Assembly: GCA_028281785.1 (NCBI GenBank)
Contig: JANQJG010000051.1
Span: forward strand, 1-34,001
Origin: Rhodospirillales bacterium
Lineage (GTDB): Bacteria > Pseudomonadota > Alphaproteobacteria > Rhodospirillales > Shumkoniaceae
Length of the DNA stretch: 34,001 nt
Reading direction: 5' to 3'
Shown: positions 14,623 to 22,685 of the stretch, in pieces
Layout of the letters: every line of letters starts with the position of its first letter
Numbering within the stretch: position 1 is the stretch's first letter
Notes under the pieces: generated by a model
Seen by the model: the letters and a program-made list of their open reading frames with translations, nothing else
Told to the model about the DNA's origin: nothing
Databases searched by the model: none
Made by a program: the position numbers and the translations under genes

Positions 14623-16137
14623 CTATTTCGGTGATCGGGTGATCAGCCCCAGCGCCTTCTCGACCACCTGACCGGCGACGCCCCGGACACCCGGAAGGCT
14701 GAAAACGAAGAACAGCACCAGCATGGCCAGAAGGGTCGTCGCGATCGGACGCTCAAAGAGCGGCAGGACGCTGCCACCGCCAATGATCGTGGCGTTGCGC
14801 AGGAACTCATCAAGCAGTTTCCCGAGCACGATACCCAGCACCAGGGGGGCGAGCGGAAAGCCGAGTCGCCGCATACCGTAAGCGAGCACGCCAAAGGCCA
14901 GCATCATCCAGACATCGCCGTATTGAAGCTTCGAGGCATAGGCGCCGACGGCCGCAAGGGCCACGACCATGGCCATGATGTTCTCACGCGGGATCGCCAG
15001 CACATAGATGATGACGTGGGAAAGGGCCAGCCCCACGATCAGCAGAAGAAAGGCGCCGAGGAACAAGCCCGCGACCATGTATTCGAACAGCCCCAGATTG
15101 TCGATCATGAAGGTCGGCCCCGGCTTCAGGCCATGCAGGAACAGCGCCGCCATGATGATCGCGGCGCCCGCGCTGCCCGGCAGTCCCAATGCAATAACAG
15201 GTATGAGGGATCCGGGAACGACGGCGTTGTTACCGGTCTCGGCCGCGATCACGCCCTCGATCTCGCCCTTTCCATAGTTGTGCGCCACCTTGCTGGTGCG
15301 CCGCCCAAGATCGTAGGAGGCCCAGGCGCCCATATCGGCGCCCAGCCCGGGCAGCATGCCCACGAAGGTGCCGACCACGCCCGATTGCAGGATGACCCGA
15401 ATTTTTCCCTTGAGGTCGGCGAACCGGGGGATGATGCGGTCGACCTTGCTGACCGTGTGGATCATGAGGGAACGCCGGGGGCGCATCGTGACCATGACCT
15501 GGCTGATGCCGAAGATGCCGACCACGGCGGCGATCAGGCCGATTCCCGCCTCCAGATACTGCACGCCGAAGGAGAAGCGCGGATGCATGTTGATGTCGTC
15601 GAGCCCGATCATCGCGATCAGCAGGCCGAGAAAGCCGGAGATCCAGCCCTTCAGCGGATCATCACCCGACAGGCTGCCCGCCATGAAAATCCCGAACAAG
15701 ACCAGGATCAGCAGTTCCCAGGCCGTGAACTTAAGTGAGAATTCGACCAGCAACGGCGTCAGGGTGGCCATCATGGCGACAGAGATGAGGGTCCCGAAGA
15801 ATGACGAAATCGTCACCGTTGCGATCGCCCGCCCGGCATAGCCCTGGCGCGCGAGGGGGTGTCCGTCGAGCGCCGTCGCGGCCGACGCGGGCGCGCCCGG
15901 CACGTTGAGCAGAATGGCCGACATCGACCCGCCATAGACTCCGCCGACATAGATCAGCATCATCGCGACGGCCGAGTTCTCCGCCGACATCGCATAGACC
16001 ACGCCCAGCAGCAGGGCCATGGCCATGGGGCCCGTCAGACCCGGCAAGGCCCCCATAATGATTCCCAGCGTGATGGCCCAAAGGGCGTTCAGGACGGCCC
16101 AGGGATCGGTAATGACATTCAGGAATTGTTCGATCAT
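14623..16137 (-). CDS. tctA: TTT transporter large permease TctA
   Basis: The 504-residue integral membrane protein has about 11-12 hydrophobic helices and is the large membrane subunit of a tripartite tricarboxylate transporter. The family hallmarks are visible: the N-terminal GALPGLTGPMAMALLLG block (about 33-49), GGSMSAILLNVPG (about 69-81), and in the second half the related MLPGLGADMGAWASYDLGRR and LIPVIALGLPGSAGAAI. These repeats reflect the internal duplication of TctA. Uptake is driven by an ion gradient and does not use ATP. It is the last gene of tctC-tctB-tctA, 52 bases after tctB. The substrate class in this family is mono-, di- and tricarboxylates, including citrate, tartrate and aromatic acids, and the specific substrate is unknown. 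Confidence 0.96.
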   Translation of the reverse strand: MIEQFLNVITDPWAVLNALWAITLGIIMGALPGLTGPMAMALLLGVVYAMSAENSAVAMMLIYVGGVYGGSMSAILLNVPGAPASAATALDGHPLARQGYAGRAIATVTISSFFGTLISVAMMATLTPLLVEFSLKFTAWELLILVLFGIFMAGSLSGDDPLKGWISGFLGLLIAMIGLDDINMHPRFSFGVQYLEAGIGLIAAVVGIFGISQVMVTMRPRRSLMIHTVSKVDRIIPRFADLKGKIRVILQSGVVGTFVGMLPGLGADMGAWASYDLGRRTSKVAHNYGKGEIEGVIAAETGNNAVVPGSLIPVIALGLPGSAGAAIIMAALFLHGLKPGPTFMIDNLGLFEYMVAGLFLGAFLLLIVGLALSHVIIYVLAIPRENIMAMVVALAAVGAYASKLQYGDVWMMLAFGVLAYGMRRLGFPLAPLVLGIVLGKLLDEFLRNATIIGGGSVLPLFERPIATTLLAMLVLFFVFSLPGVRGVAGQVVEKALGLITRSPK

Positions 16138-16189
16138 GGCTCAATAACTTGCTCGTTTTCTCGTTCGGGCGCGGTTTGGCGTGGGCTCC

Positions 16190-16726
16190 CTAAGGCATCG
16201 GGATCATGAAAACATGCAGGAAAACGTAGTAGAGGACGCCCGTCAGCGCGGCGCTGAGGCCGATCGCCCAGACAAGGACGAAAAAGACCGTTCGCTTTCG
16301 GGCGAAGATCATCTGAAACGCAAACAGCATGAGAAAGGTCGCCGGGACATAGCCGATCCACGGCATGACAGCGACGAAGACGAAGATGACGGTGAATGTG
16401 ATCAGGACTCGGATCGTCTCGATCTGCGGGCGAGCGAAACCGAGGCTGAGACTGAAATTGCGGCTTCGAATCATCAGGGCCGCGGACAGAACCAGCAGGA
16501 CGGCCGAAACCACCATCGGCGTGAGGCCGGGCGTATTGTAGGCCTTTTCCGACGGATCACCGAAACTCGGCATGTTGTAGGAGTCGACGAGTGTGTATAG
16601 CGACACGAGAAAGATCAGCACACCCGCGACGAAGTCGGCGGCCGGCGATCTTATTCTCTCATCGGGTAGAGGAGGATGATCCTCATGCTCCGCGGCAACG
16701 GAGCCGTCACTGCTGCGATCGCTCAT
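16190..16726 (-). CDS. tctB: TTT transporter small permease TctB
   Basis: The 178-residue membrane protein has a charged cytoplasmic N-terminus (about 1-30) and four hydrophobic segments (about 31-48, 68-85, 100-122 and 130-165). This is the TctB/DUF1468 layout, with the typical YNTPGLTPMVVSAVLL loop and helix. TctB is poorly conserved and is recognised mainly by topology and its position between tctC and tctA. It forms the small membrane subunit that works with TctA. The N-terminal acidic tail (AEHEDHPPLPDE) is longer than in many homologues. Confidence 0.93.
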   Translation of the reverse strand: MSDRSSDGSVAAEHEDHPPLPDERIRSPAADFVAGVLIFLVSLYTLVDSYNMPSFGDPSEKAYNTPGLTPMVVSAVLLVLSAALMIRSRNFSLSLGFARPQIETIRVLITFTVIFVFVAVMPWIGYVPATFLMLFAFQMIFARKRTVFFVLVWAIGLSAALTGVLYYVFLHVFMIPMP

Positions 16727-16756
16727 TCTATCCTCGGGCTATGCTGCGGCGGGGCC

Positions 16757-16782
16757 AGGGGCCGGCACGTGCACCGGCCCCT
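16757..16782 (-). other. Intercistronic GC-rich hairpin between tctC and tctB
   Basis: A perfect 9-base inverted repeat, AGGGGCCGG (16757-16765) and CCGGCCCCT (16774-16782), encloses an 8-base loop. It sits in the 107-base gap after the tctC stop. No T-run follows on the minus strand, so it is more likely an mRNA-stabilising or partial-attenuation hairpin that would keep the binding protein in excess over the permeases than a full terminator. Confidence 0.6.
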
Positions 16783-16833
16783 CCACCCAACGCGGGCCAC
16801 AAAAACAAAAGAGAGGCTGACCCGGCCCTGAGG

Positions 16834-17880
16834 CTAGATGGTCTCCTCGATCTTGCCCAGACCCAGTTCTTCGCGGGTCTTCTTCTGGATGCCCAGGATG
16901 ACTTCGATCACATAGGCCTGGAGCTCGGTCCGCTGCTTCATCAGGTCGTTGGCGGTGTCCCGACCGGCCTTGAAGGGGAAGAAGGCGTTATCGTCCCAGA
17001 CCTTCTCCATGCTCTTGTCGGCCATGACCTTGGCGAACGCGTCATCGATCTTGGCCTTGACGTCGTCCGGGCAGTCCTTGTGCAGCGCAACCCCGTGAAT
17101 ATTGGTCCAGGGCAGCGTCTTCACCATCAGCGGATCCTTGATGTACCGGCTGATGGTCGGAATCATCACGCCGGCCGTTTTCCAGTCCTCGGTCGTCGTG
17201 GCGCACAGGCAGCGCAGCTTGCCCGCGCGGATGAAGTTGGCCATGGGGGTGACGCCCATGCAGCCGAAATCCGTCTCGCCGGCCAAGGCAGCGCGGACCG
17301 AGGGGCCGCCACCCTTGTAGTTCGCGATCTTGTAGTCGAGGCCGGCTTTTTCCTTGACGTAGACCGCCACGTTGCTCCACAGCGTTCCCGTCGGAGTGGT
17401 GGAGCAGGAAAGCTTCCCGGGATTCGACCCGACCCAATCGATAAATTCTTCGAAGGTTTTAACCTTGGATTCGGCCCGCACGGTGAAGCCGCAAGCCGTG
17501 CCGGCGGCCATCCAGAAATCGAAATCGCGATAGCTGTAGTCATAGCGGCCGAGCGACGGGAACGCCTCGATCGTGTCGTTCATGCCGACCCAGCTGTAGC
17601 CATCGGCCGGCTGCCCCATGACGTATTCCACCGCCTGCACGCCGCCCGCTCCGGACATGTCCTGAAGCGAAATCGCCGGTGCGCGGAGCAGCGGTTTCAG
17701 CTTCGCCGCTATGGGGCGAATACCACGGTCCGTCGCGCCGCCGGCCGGCGCCGACATGGCGACCGTAATTGGGCGTTCGGGCCAGCCGGCGGCAAGGCCT
17801 TTGGAAATGGGAAGAAGGCCTGCACCGGCCACACACGCGCTGCCAACGAGAGCCTGCCTACGGGTAAGTTTGATGGTCAT
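16834..17880 (-). CDS. tctC: TTT periplasmic substrate-binding protein TctC
   Basis: The 348-residue solute receptor of the TTT system has an AAGGGAG ribosome site. The N-terminus carries a twin-arginine-type signal (TRRQAL at 6-11, a small-residue hydrophobic core, and a cut near GLA-AG at about 30), so folded export by Tat is likely. The mature protein opens with the family signature WPERPITVAMSAPAGGATD, then shows MSGAGGVQAVEYV and GYSWVGMND. These resemble the Bug-family loops that close over a carboxylate through water and backbone contacts. It delivers substrate to TctA/TctB. It is the first gene of the operon, with long upstream DNA holding two inverted repeats. The ligand cannot be predicted from sequence alone. 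Confidence 0.95.
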   Translation of the reverse strand: MTIKLTRRQALVGSACVAGAGLLPISKGLAAGWPERPITVAMSAPAGGATDRGIRPIAAKLKPLLRAPAISLQDMSGAGGVQAVEYVMGQPADGYSWVGMNDTIEAFPSLGRYDYSYRDFDFWMAAGTACGFTVRAESKVKTFEEFIDWVGSNPGKLSCSTTPTGTLWSNVAVYVKEKAGLDYKIANYKGGGPSVRAALAGETDFGCMGVTPMANFIRAGKLRCLCATTTEDWKTAGVMIPTISRYIKDPLMVKTLPWTNIHGVALHKDCPDDVKAKIDDAFAKVMADKSMEKVWDDNAFFPFKAGRDTANDLMKQRTELQAYVIEVILGIQKKTREELGLGKIEETI

Positions 17881-17980
17881 CTTGCACTCCCTTCTGCGTC
17901 ACATCCCTTGTTTTATCCGTGATTGCCACGGTAACCGTGCCATCCTACGTGAGGACCAAGCGCCCTGTGAACCTCTTTTT

Positions 17981-17998
17981 GAGTCGCATTTGCGACTC
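17981..17998. repeat. Perfect 18-base inverted repeat, candidate operator
   Basis: GAGTCGCA-TT-TGCGACTC is a perfect 8-base dyad with a 2-base centre. It lies about 100 bases upstream of the tctC start. The compact arrangement suits a homodimeric helix-turn-helix regulator better than a terminator, as no T-run follows in the right orientation. Confidence 0.5.
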
Positions 17999-18040
17999 GG
18001 GCGGGCGGGAGAAGCCCGATCGATAGCGGATTGAACCGGT

Positions 18041-18082
18041 CCGTTCCGTCACGGGAGGCACCCAACACTCGTGACGGAGCGG
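18041..18082. repeat. Long-armed inverted repeat upstream of tctC
   Basis: The left arm CCGTTCCGTCAC (18041-18052) and right arm GTGACGGAGCGG (18071-18082) match at 11 of 12 positions (the odd pair is G-U on the plus-strand RNA) around an 18-base spacer. It may be a pair of operator half-sites or a hairpin in a leader RNA. Confidence 0.4.
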
Positions 18083-18225
18083 CTAGCGCAGGGGATAAAA
18101 CTGCCCGCATCGGAACAGAAGAGAAGCGCGGCCTCCATACCCCTCCGGTTTGCGTGGTTCAGCGAGGCACTCAGCTTCCCGACCAGTCCATTCAATGCGA
18201 CAATATCGATACGAGGCGATTGGTA

Positions 18226-18360
18226 TTATTTAGGCATTTCGAGCGCGGTTTGGAGTTCGCTGAAACGGTCTCTGACGGGCTTATTCACCGTTGTTCGCCG
18301 GATGGCCTTGACCGGGCCGCGAACCAGCAGGTTCGTCCAGAGGCTCGACGAATCCGTCAT
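18226..18360 (-). CDS. Candidate 44-residue ORF, coupled to the GH43-like gene
   Basis: The ATG overlaps the stop of the GH43-like gene in an ATGA arrangement, as in translationally coupled pairs. The product begins MTDSSSLWTNLLVRG, continues with a basic centre (KAIRRTTVNKPVRDR) and ends LEMPK before TAA. Third-position GC is high over the first 20 codons and falls later, so the 5' half looks more gene-like. I do not recognise a family and see no membrane segment. It may be a small accessory protein, the decayed start of a longer gene, or chance. Confidence 0.4.
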   Translation of the reverse strand: MTDSSSLWTNLLVRGPVKAIRRTTVNKPVRDRFSELQTALEMPK

Positions 18361-19217
18361 TCGATTCGGGCAATAGCGATTCCGTTCTCACCCGCTACCG
18401 AGTAGAGGAAATAGACGTCTTCGCCGTCACGAAAGACCGCCGGATCGCGAAGTTGCCGAACGGGTTCGTTGATCTCGCCCCGCTCCGAGGCTTCGAGTTT
18501 TAGGTTGCCGCCTTCGTAGTCGGTCTCCGGCCGAATCACTTCCTTCGGTTCTGAGGCGCGCCACTCCTTCCACGGCCGATCAAGCGGCACCTCGGCAGCG
18601 AGAATCCGTTCCGGCGTGTCTCCGATGGAAGAAAACAGGACGACCAGTTTGTCTTCCTCCAGCAGCACGGCGCCATGCCGCACCTTGGGCGGGAAGCCGC
18701 ATTCCGGCCCCTTCTCGAAGGGCTCGAGCCCATCCGACGAACGCCAGAAATGCCCGCCCATGGCCCAGGCGTAGTAGTCCCCACCCCATTGGAAGACCCG
18801 GAAATAGGGGCCGCCGAGCAAGGGCGGAGACACGATGAATGACAGGCCGTCGAAGGAAAAGGCGACACGCGTTCCCTGGTTGTTGGGGGGAGAGACCAGC
18901 CCATGGAAATACATGCGGATCAGCCGCGTGTCCTCGTCGATATGGACATCGGGCGAGGCCACGTGCTCGGTGAAATAGGACTGCTCGACCGCAAGGACAC
19001 CGGGTTCATGGGTTTTCCACGGCCCGGCCAACTCGTCGGCATAGGCGAGGCGGATGTAAGCGCCACGATGATGGGCGAAGTACAAGTAATACCGGCCAAG
19101 AGGGTCGGGCACCCAATCTGGCACCCGGATAAGGGACGGCCCGTTGACGTTCCGGCCCATGCGCCGATCCATGAATGGCGTGATGATCGGGTTGTTCGGA
19201 AGACGATGGATGGGCAT
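18357..19217 (-). CDS. GH43-like five-bladed beta-propeller protein
   Basis: The 286-residue protein has no signal peptide and shows the repeating strand pattern of GH43/GH130-type glycosidase propellers: an opening NPIITPFMDRRMG, then NGPSLIRVPDW, YYLYFAHHRG, IRLAYADELAGPW, SPDVHIDEDTRLIRMYFHG, and a closing LRDPAVFRDGEDVYFLYSVAG in which the first blade is completed. Asp and Glu residues in SPDVHID and NLKLEASERGEINEPVRQLRDP could form the central acidic site, but I cannot assign catalytic residues with certainty. It may hydrolyse a glycosidic bond or bind a saccharide. It sits upstream of the TTT operon and next to the sulfatase block, consistent with use of sulfated carbohydrate material. 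Many relatives are annotated only as hypothetical. Confidence 0.75.
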   Translation of the reverse strand: MPIHRLPNNPIITPFMDRRMGRNVNGPSLIRVPDWVPDPLGRYYLYFAHHRGAYIRLAYADELAGPWKTHEPGVLAVEQSYFTEHVASPDVHIDEDTRLIRMYFHGLVSPPNNQGTRVAFSFDGLSFIVSPPLLGGPYFRVFQWGGDYYAWAMGGHFWRSSDGLEPFEKGPECGFPPKVRHGAVLLEEDKLVVLFSSIGDTPERILAAEVPLDRPWKEWRASEPKEVIRPETDYEGGNLKLEASERGEINEPVRQLRDPAVFRDGEDVYFLYSVAGENGIAIARIE

Positions 19218-19254
19218 GCTTGGCCTCTCTCTCCGCCGATGGTCGTGCTTTCCG

Positions 19255-19271
19255 GGGCCAAAGCGTGGCCC
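19255..19271 (-). terminator. Short stem-loop after the cco gene cluster
   Basis: GGGCCA (19255-19260) and TGGCCC (19266-19271) form a 6-base stem with a 5-base loop, 21 bases past the stop of the last gene of the cbb3 cluster. No U-tract follows, so this is at best a weak or factor-assisted terminator. Confidence 0.25.
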
Positions 19272-19292
19272 TCGGGAACTAACCTATCCGCA

Positions 19293-20063
19293 TCAGGCGA
19301 GCATGCGCCACCCCATGATACCGAGCACACCGGCGTTGAAGACCATCAGCACCGGCGCCACGCGCGCCGTCCAAGTCTGCCACCGCCGCCCGGCAACGTG
19401 TCCCGCGACCCCCACGACGAGGAGCGCCGGCACCGTGCCCAGCGCGAACAGGATCATGCCGAAAGCGCCGGTCAGGGCGTCGCCACTCGATGAGACAGCC
19501 GCCAGCGCCCCGTAAAGCAGGCCGCAGGGCAGAAAACCGAGCGCCAGCCCCAAACCGTAGCCGCGAAGCCCCACGGGACGCTCGAAAAGCGGTCGCGCCA
19601 ACCGACCGACATGGCGCGCCCACCAGCCCTCCCCGCCAGTTTCGCGCGCCGGCAGAAGAAAGCCAACCCGACGCGCGCCGTAGGCGAGAAAGGCGAGCGC
19701 AGCCAGAAACAGGAACGCCGCTGACATCCATCTGAGGCCGGTCACTTGTACGAGCCCCCCCGCAAGCGCCGCGGCGACCGCGCCGAGACCCGCATATGTG
19801 GTCATCCGACCGACATGATAGGGCGTCAGCGCCGCGCCGGTGAGCCGGTGAAACTCGCGCATCTCGGCCGCCGGCTGACTTTCGAGCCGCGCCACAGTCT
19901 GGGCCAGGACGAAGGGGCCGCACATGGCCACGCAATGGGTCGCGCTGCCGAGGAAACCGGCCACGAACAAGGTCGTCAATATCCCCCCGTGATCCTCGAC
20001 CATTCCGCGGCAATGGGCCAGGCCCGAGTCCAGCAGGTTCAGAAGCAGAGTCTGCTCATTCAA
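19293..20063 (-). CDS. SafE/DsbD_2-like membrane protein linked to cbb3 assembly
   Basis: The 256-residue membrane protein has about six helices and belongs to the sulfite-exporter TauE/SafE-type (DsbD_2, UreH-like) group often found after ccoS. The first helix carries GSATHCVAMCGPFVL, the HC-x3-C motif typical of this branch and a possible copper or thiol site, and a later helix has FLPCGLLYGAL. Its job in such clusters is not firmly established, and copper or redox handling during oxidase maturation is the usual proposal. The TTG at 20063 is chosen because GAGGGGGG lies 6 bases upstream and it follows the ccoS stop by 1 base. An ATG at 20090 inside ccoS is the alternative. Confidence 0.8.
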   Translation of the reverse strand: MNEQTLLLNLLDSGLAHCRGMVEDHGGILTTLFVAGFLGSATHCVAMCGPFVLAQTVARLESQPAAEMREFHRLTGAALTPYHVGRMTTYAGLGAVAAALAGGLVQVTGLRWMSAAFLFLAALAFLAYGARRVGFLLPARETGGEGWWARHVGRLARPLFERPVGLRGYGLGLALGFLPCGLLYGALAAVSSSGDALTGAFGMILFALGTVPALLVVGVAGHVAGRRWQTWTARVAPVLMVFNAGVLGIMGWRMLA

Positions 20064-20064
20064 A

Positions 20065-20280
20065 TTACGCCCCCCTCTTCCGGCGACCATCCTCGGGAGC
20101 ACCGGTGGTAGCCGATGGCCGGCCCCGATCAGGTTTGTCATCCTCCTCGTCGAAGAGAATTCGATGGGCCGCGCCGTCGAGATCATCGAACTGACCCGAT
20201 CGCATCGCCCAGAGAAACGCGCACAGGGCAATCAATCCGATCGTCAGGGAAACCGGGATCAAAATCAGGAGCGTATCCAA
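20065..20280 (-). CDS. ccoS: cbb3 oxidase maturation protein CcoS
   Basis: The 71-residue protein has one N-terminal membrane helix (about 4-27, LLILIPVSLTIGLIALCAFLW) followed by the CcoS/FixS hallmark AMRSGQFDDLDGAAHRILFDEED (about 28-48) and a basic tail. CcoS is needed for insertion of heme b and copper into the CcoN subunit. Its start overlaps the end of ccoI by 16 bases, implying translational coupling, and the next gene starts 1 base after its stop. The tail after the DEED block is somewhat longer than in the shortest homologues. Confidence 0.95.
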   Translation of the reverse strand: MDTLLILIPVSLTIGLIALCAFLWAMRSGQFDDLDGAAHRILFDEEDDKPDRGRPSATTGAPEDGRRKRGA

Positions 20281-22625
20281 CGACTCCTCCCCCAGTTGAG
20301 ACGGAGACCGTTGACGATCACGGCGATCGAAGACGCGGACATGGCAAGGGCGGCGATCAACGGTGTCACATATCCGGCAACGGCGAACGGAACGGCGATG
20401 GCATTATAGAGGAAAGTGAGTGCAAAGTTCTGGCGAACCCGCATGCGAGCCTGGCGGGCCACGGACAGCGTCTCCAGAACCGGATGCAAGCGCACCCCCT
20501 GGAACACGATATCCGCCGCGGTCTGGCTGATATCGGCCGCGGTCGAGGGCGACATGGACGCATGCGCGGCGGCCAGGGCCGCGGCATCGTTCAGACCGTC
20601 GCCGACCATAAGAACCTGCTTTCCATCCGCGGCGAGAGACCGCAGCTCGTCGGACTTCCCTTGCGGCGATACACCTGCCTGCCACGCCTCGATCCCCAGC
20701 TCGGCCGCGACTGCGGAGACGCTGGCGCCGCGATCTCCCGAGAGCAGTCGGACGTCAAATCCAGCGTCGCGAAGCGTGACCACCACGGCCGTCGCATCCT
20801 CTCGAACCCTGTCCTCGAACACGAAGCGGACGGGATCAACGCCCGGCCGAGCCAGCCACATCTCCGGCAAGACGCCGTCATCCGTCTCACGCACCCCGCA
20901 CCAACGCCGGCGGCCCAACCTGATCTCGCCCTCGGTCGTTTCAACCGCCATTCCCTCGCCGGGAACCTCGCGCACGCCCTCCGGCGGCACTGAGTCCGGA
21001 TGGGCCCGCGCCAGGGCCCGCGCCAGCGGGTGGGTACTGGCTGCCGCAAGAGACGACGCGAGCCTCAGGCTCTCGACATCCACCTCACCCGGGTTCTGCA
21101 AATCGAGATGTCCCGTGGTCAGTGTCCCGGTCTTGTCGAAAACAACGGTGTCGACACCGGCCAGACGCTCGAGCGCCGTCGCCGCCTTCACGAGAATTCC
21201 CTGGCGCAGCAGGCGTCCCGTCGCCACCACCTGCACCACGGGAACCGCCAGGGCCAGGGCACAGGGACAGGTGATGATGAGCACCGCGACCGCATAGAGA
21301 AGAGAATCACGCCAGCCGATATCGCCGAGAACCAGCCAACCCAGAAAAGTCGCCAAAGCCAGCGTATGCACGACAGGCGAATAGCGCCGGGCGATGCGAT
21401 CCGCCAAAGCGACATAGTCGGCCCGGCCCTGTTCGGCCGCTTCGACCAACCGCGCGATCTCGGCCAGGAGGGTCCGGTCGCCCACGGCATCGACCGTTAT
21501 TCTCAGCGGTCCCGAGAGGTTGAGCGTTCCGGCGAAGACCTTCGTGCCCTCGACAGCGGCGGTAGGAACGGTCTCGCCCGTGATCAGGCTGACATCGAGG
21601 TCGCTCATGCCCGAGGCGACCTTGCCGTCGACCGAGATTCGTTCCCCCGCGGCCACGAAAACCGTCATGCCCGGCTCTACACGCGAGGGCGGCAGGAGAT
21701 GTTTGCGCCCCTTCTGATCGACAACCGTGACGGCGACGGCACCAAGGGTGAGCAGGTGCTCGGCCGCATTGCGCGCCTTGCCGCGTGCGCGATGGTCGAG
21801 ATAGCGGCCGATCAGCAGAAAGAACAGAAGCATCACCGCCGAATCGAAGTAAGCGTGCTGTCGGCCTTCGATGGTGTCGGCCAGGCTCATGCCCGCCGCG
21901 AGGATGACCGCGAGGGATATCGGGACATCCATGTTGACATGCCGCGCGCGCAAAGCGGTCAGGGCCGAGCGGAAGAAGGGCAGGCCGGCATAGGCGATCG
22001 CGGGAAGCGCGATGAGGGCGGACAGCCAGTGGAAAAGGTCGCGCGTCGCCGGGCCCATGCCTTGCCAGTGACCGGCCCAGACCGAGACGGACAGCAGCAT
22101 GACGTTCCCCGCCGCGAAACCGGCGACCGCCATGGCCCGCAGCAGCTCCTTCTCATGCCGTGTCCTGGCGCGATCAAGTAGAACGGGATCATAGGGGACG
22201 AGGCGATAGCCAAGCGCGCCGACCGCGCCCACGAGTTGATCGGCGTCCGAGGCGGCCCCCCGCCACCTCAACGTCAGCCGGCGGGTCGTCATGTTCACGC
22301 GCGCCGATACGACGCCCGGCTGACGCGTGAGCACGGACTCGATCAGCCAGACGCAGGCGGCGCATTGCAGGCCGTCCACCATCAGGTGAAGCACGAAAAG
22401 ACCTTCGCCGTCGTCAACAACGTGGCTGGCGAAGTCCAGGGGCGCCCCGTCCTCTTCGGGCCGCATGGGCCGAGCGGTCGGATCGAAACGCCGTCGCTGG
22501 TAATACCGCTCGAGCCCGAGCCCCCGGACAAGGTCATAGGCGGTCTCGCATCCCGGGCAGCAGAACCCCTCGGCAGCCCCGGATCGGGCAGGGATATCCA
22601 ATCCACAATGGAGGCACGCCGTCAT
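20265..22625 (-). CDS. ccoI: Copper-exporting P1B-type ATPase CcoI/FixI
   Basis: The 786-residue P-type ATPase supplies copper to the periplasmic side for the cbb3 CuB centre. An N-terminal Cys cluster (CLHC at 4-7 and CCPGC at 22-26) precedes a heavy-metal-associated domain with C88-A-A-C91. Next come the membrane helices with the TCPCALALAVP ion-binding motif, the phosphorylation motif DKTGTLTTGH and the hinge VGDGLNDAAAL. The extra N-terminal Cys cluster and genomic position separate FixI/CcoI-type ATPases from the high-rate CopA exporters. It is 60 bases downstream of ccoH and overlaps ccoS. The start at 22625 is an ATG with a distant, weak ribosome site. Confidence 0.96.
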   Translation of the reverse strand: MTACLHCGLDIPARSGAAEGFCCPGCETAYDLVRGLGLERYYQRRRFDPTARPMRPEEDGAPLDFASHVVDDGEGLFVLHLMVDGLQCAACVWLIESVLTRQPGVVSARVNMTTRRLTLRWRGAASDADQLVGAVGALGYRLVPYDPVLLDRARTRHEKELLRAMAVAGFAAGNVMLLSVSVWAGHWQGMGPATRDLFHWLSALIALPAIAYAGLPFFRSALTALRARHVNMDVPISLAVILAAGMSLADTIEGRQHAYFDSAVMLLFFLLIGRYLDHRARGKARNAAEHLLTLGAVAVTVVDQKGRKHLLPPSRVEPGMTVFVAAGERISVDGKVASGMSDLDVSLITGETVPTAAVEGTKVFAGTLNLSGPLRITVDAVGDRTLLAEIARLVEAAEQGRADYVALADRIARRYSPVVHTLALATFLGWLVLGDIGWRDSLLYAVAVLIITCPCALALAVPVVQVVATGRLLRQGILVKAATALERLAGVDTVVFDKTGTLTTGHLDLQNPGEVDVESLRLASSLAAASTHPLARALARAHPDSVPPEGVREVPGEGMAVETTEGEIRLGRRRWCGVRETDDGVLPEMWLARPGVDPVRFVFEDRVREDATAVVVTLRDAGFDVRLLSGDRGASVSAVAAELGIEAWQAGVSPQGKSDELRSLAADGKQVLMVGDGLNDAAALAAAHASMSPSTAADISQTAADIVFQGVRLHPVLETLSVARQARMRVRQNFALTFLYNAIAVPFAVAGYVTPLIAALAMSASSIAVIVNGLRLNWGRSRWIRS

Positions 22626-22685
22626 CGACGAACTGCGGTCACTTTCCTGGGGTGCGAGAGCCGTTCCACACAGTGTTGCGCAACC

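Larger units (their letters stand above)
17881..18225. promoter_or_regulatory. Upstream region of tctCBA with two inverted repeats
   Basis: These 345 bases contain no convincing gene. Short frames on both strands have no ribosome sites or coding bias. The region must hold the tctC promoter and carries a perfect dyad at 17981-17998 and a long stem at 18041-18082, both plausible regulator targets. Confidence 0.5.

Noticed and set aside
16591-17922. 443-codon plus-strand frame opposite tctC
   Set aside because: It is antisense to a complete, well-recognised binding protein and has no family features.
18031-18405. Plus-strand frames upstream of tctC
   Set aside because: No ribosome site, no family resemblance, and overlap with the GH43-like gene and the opposite-strand small ORF.
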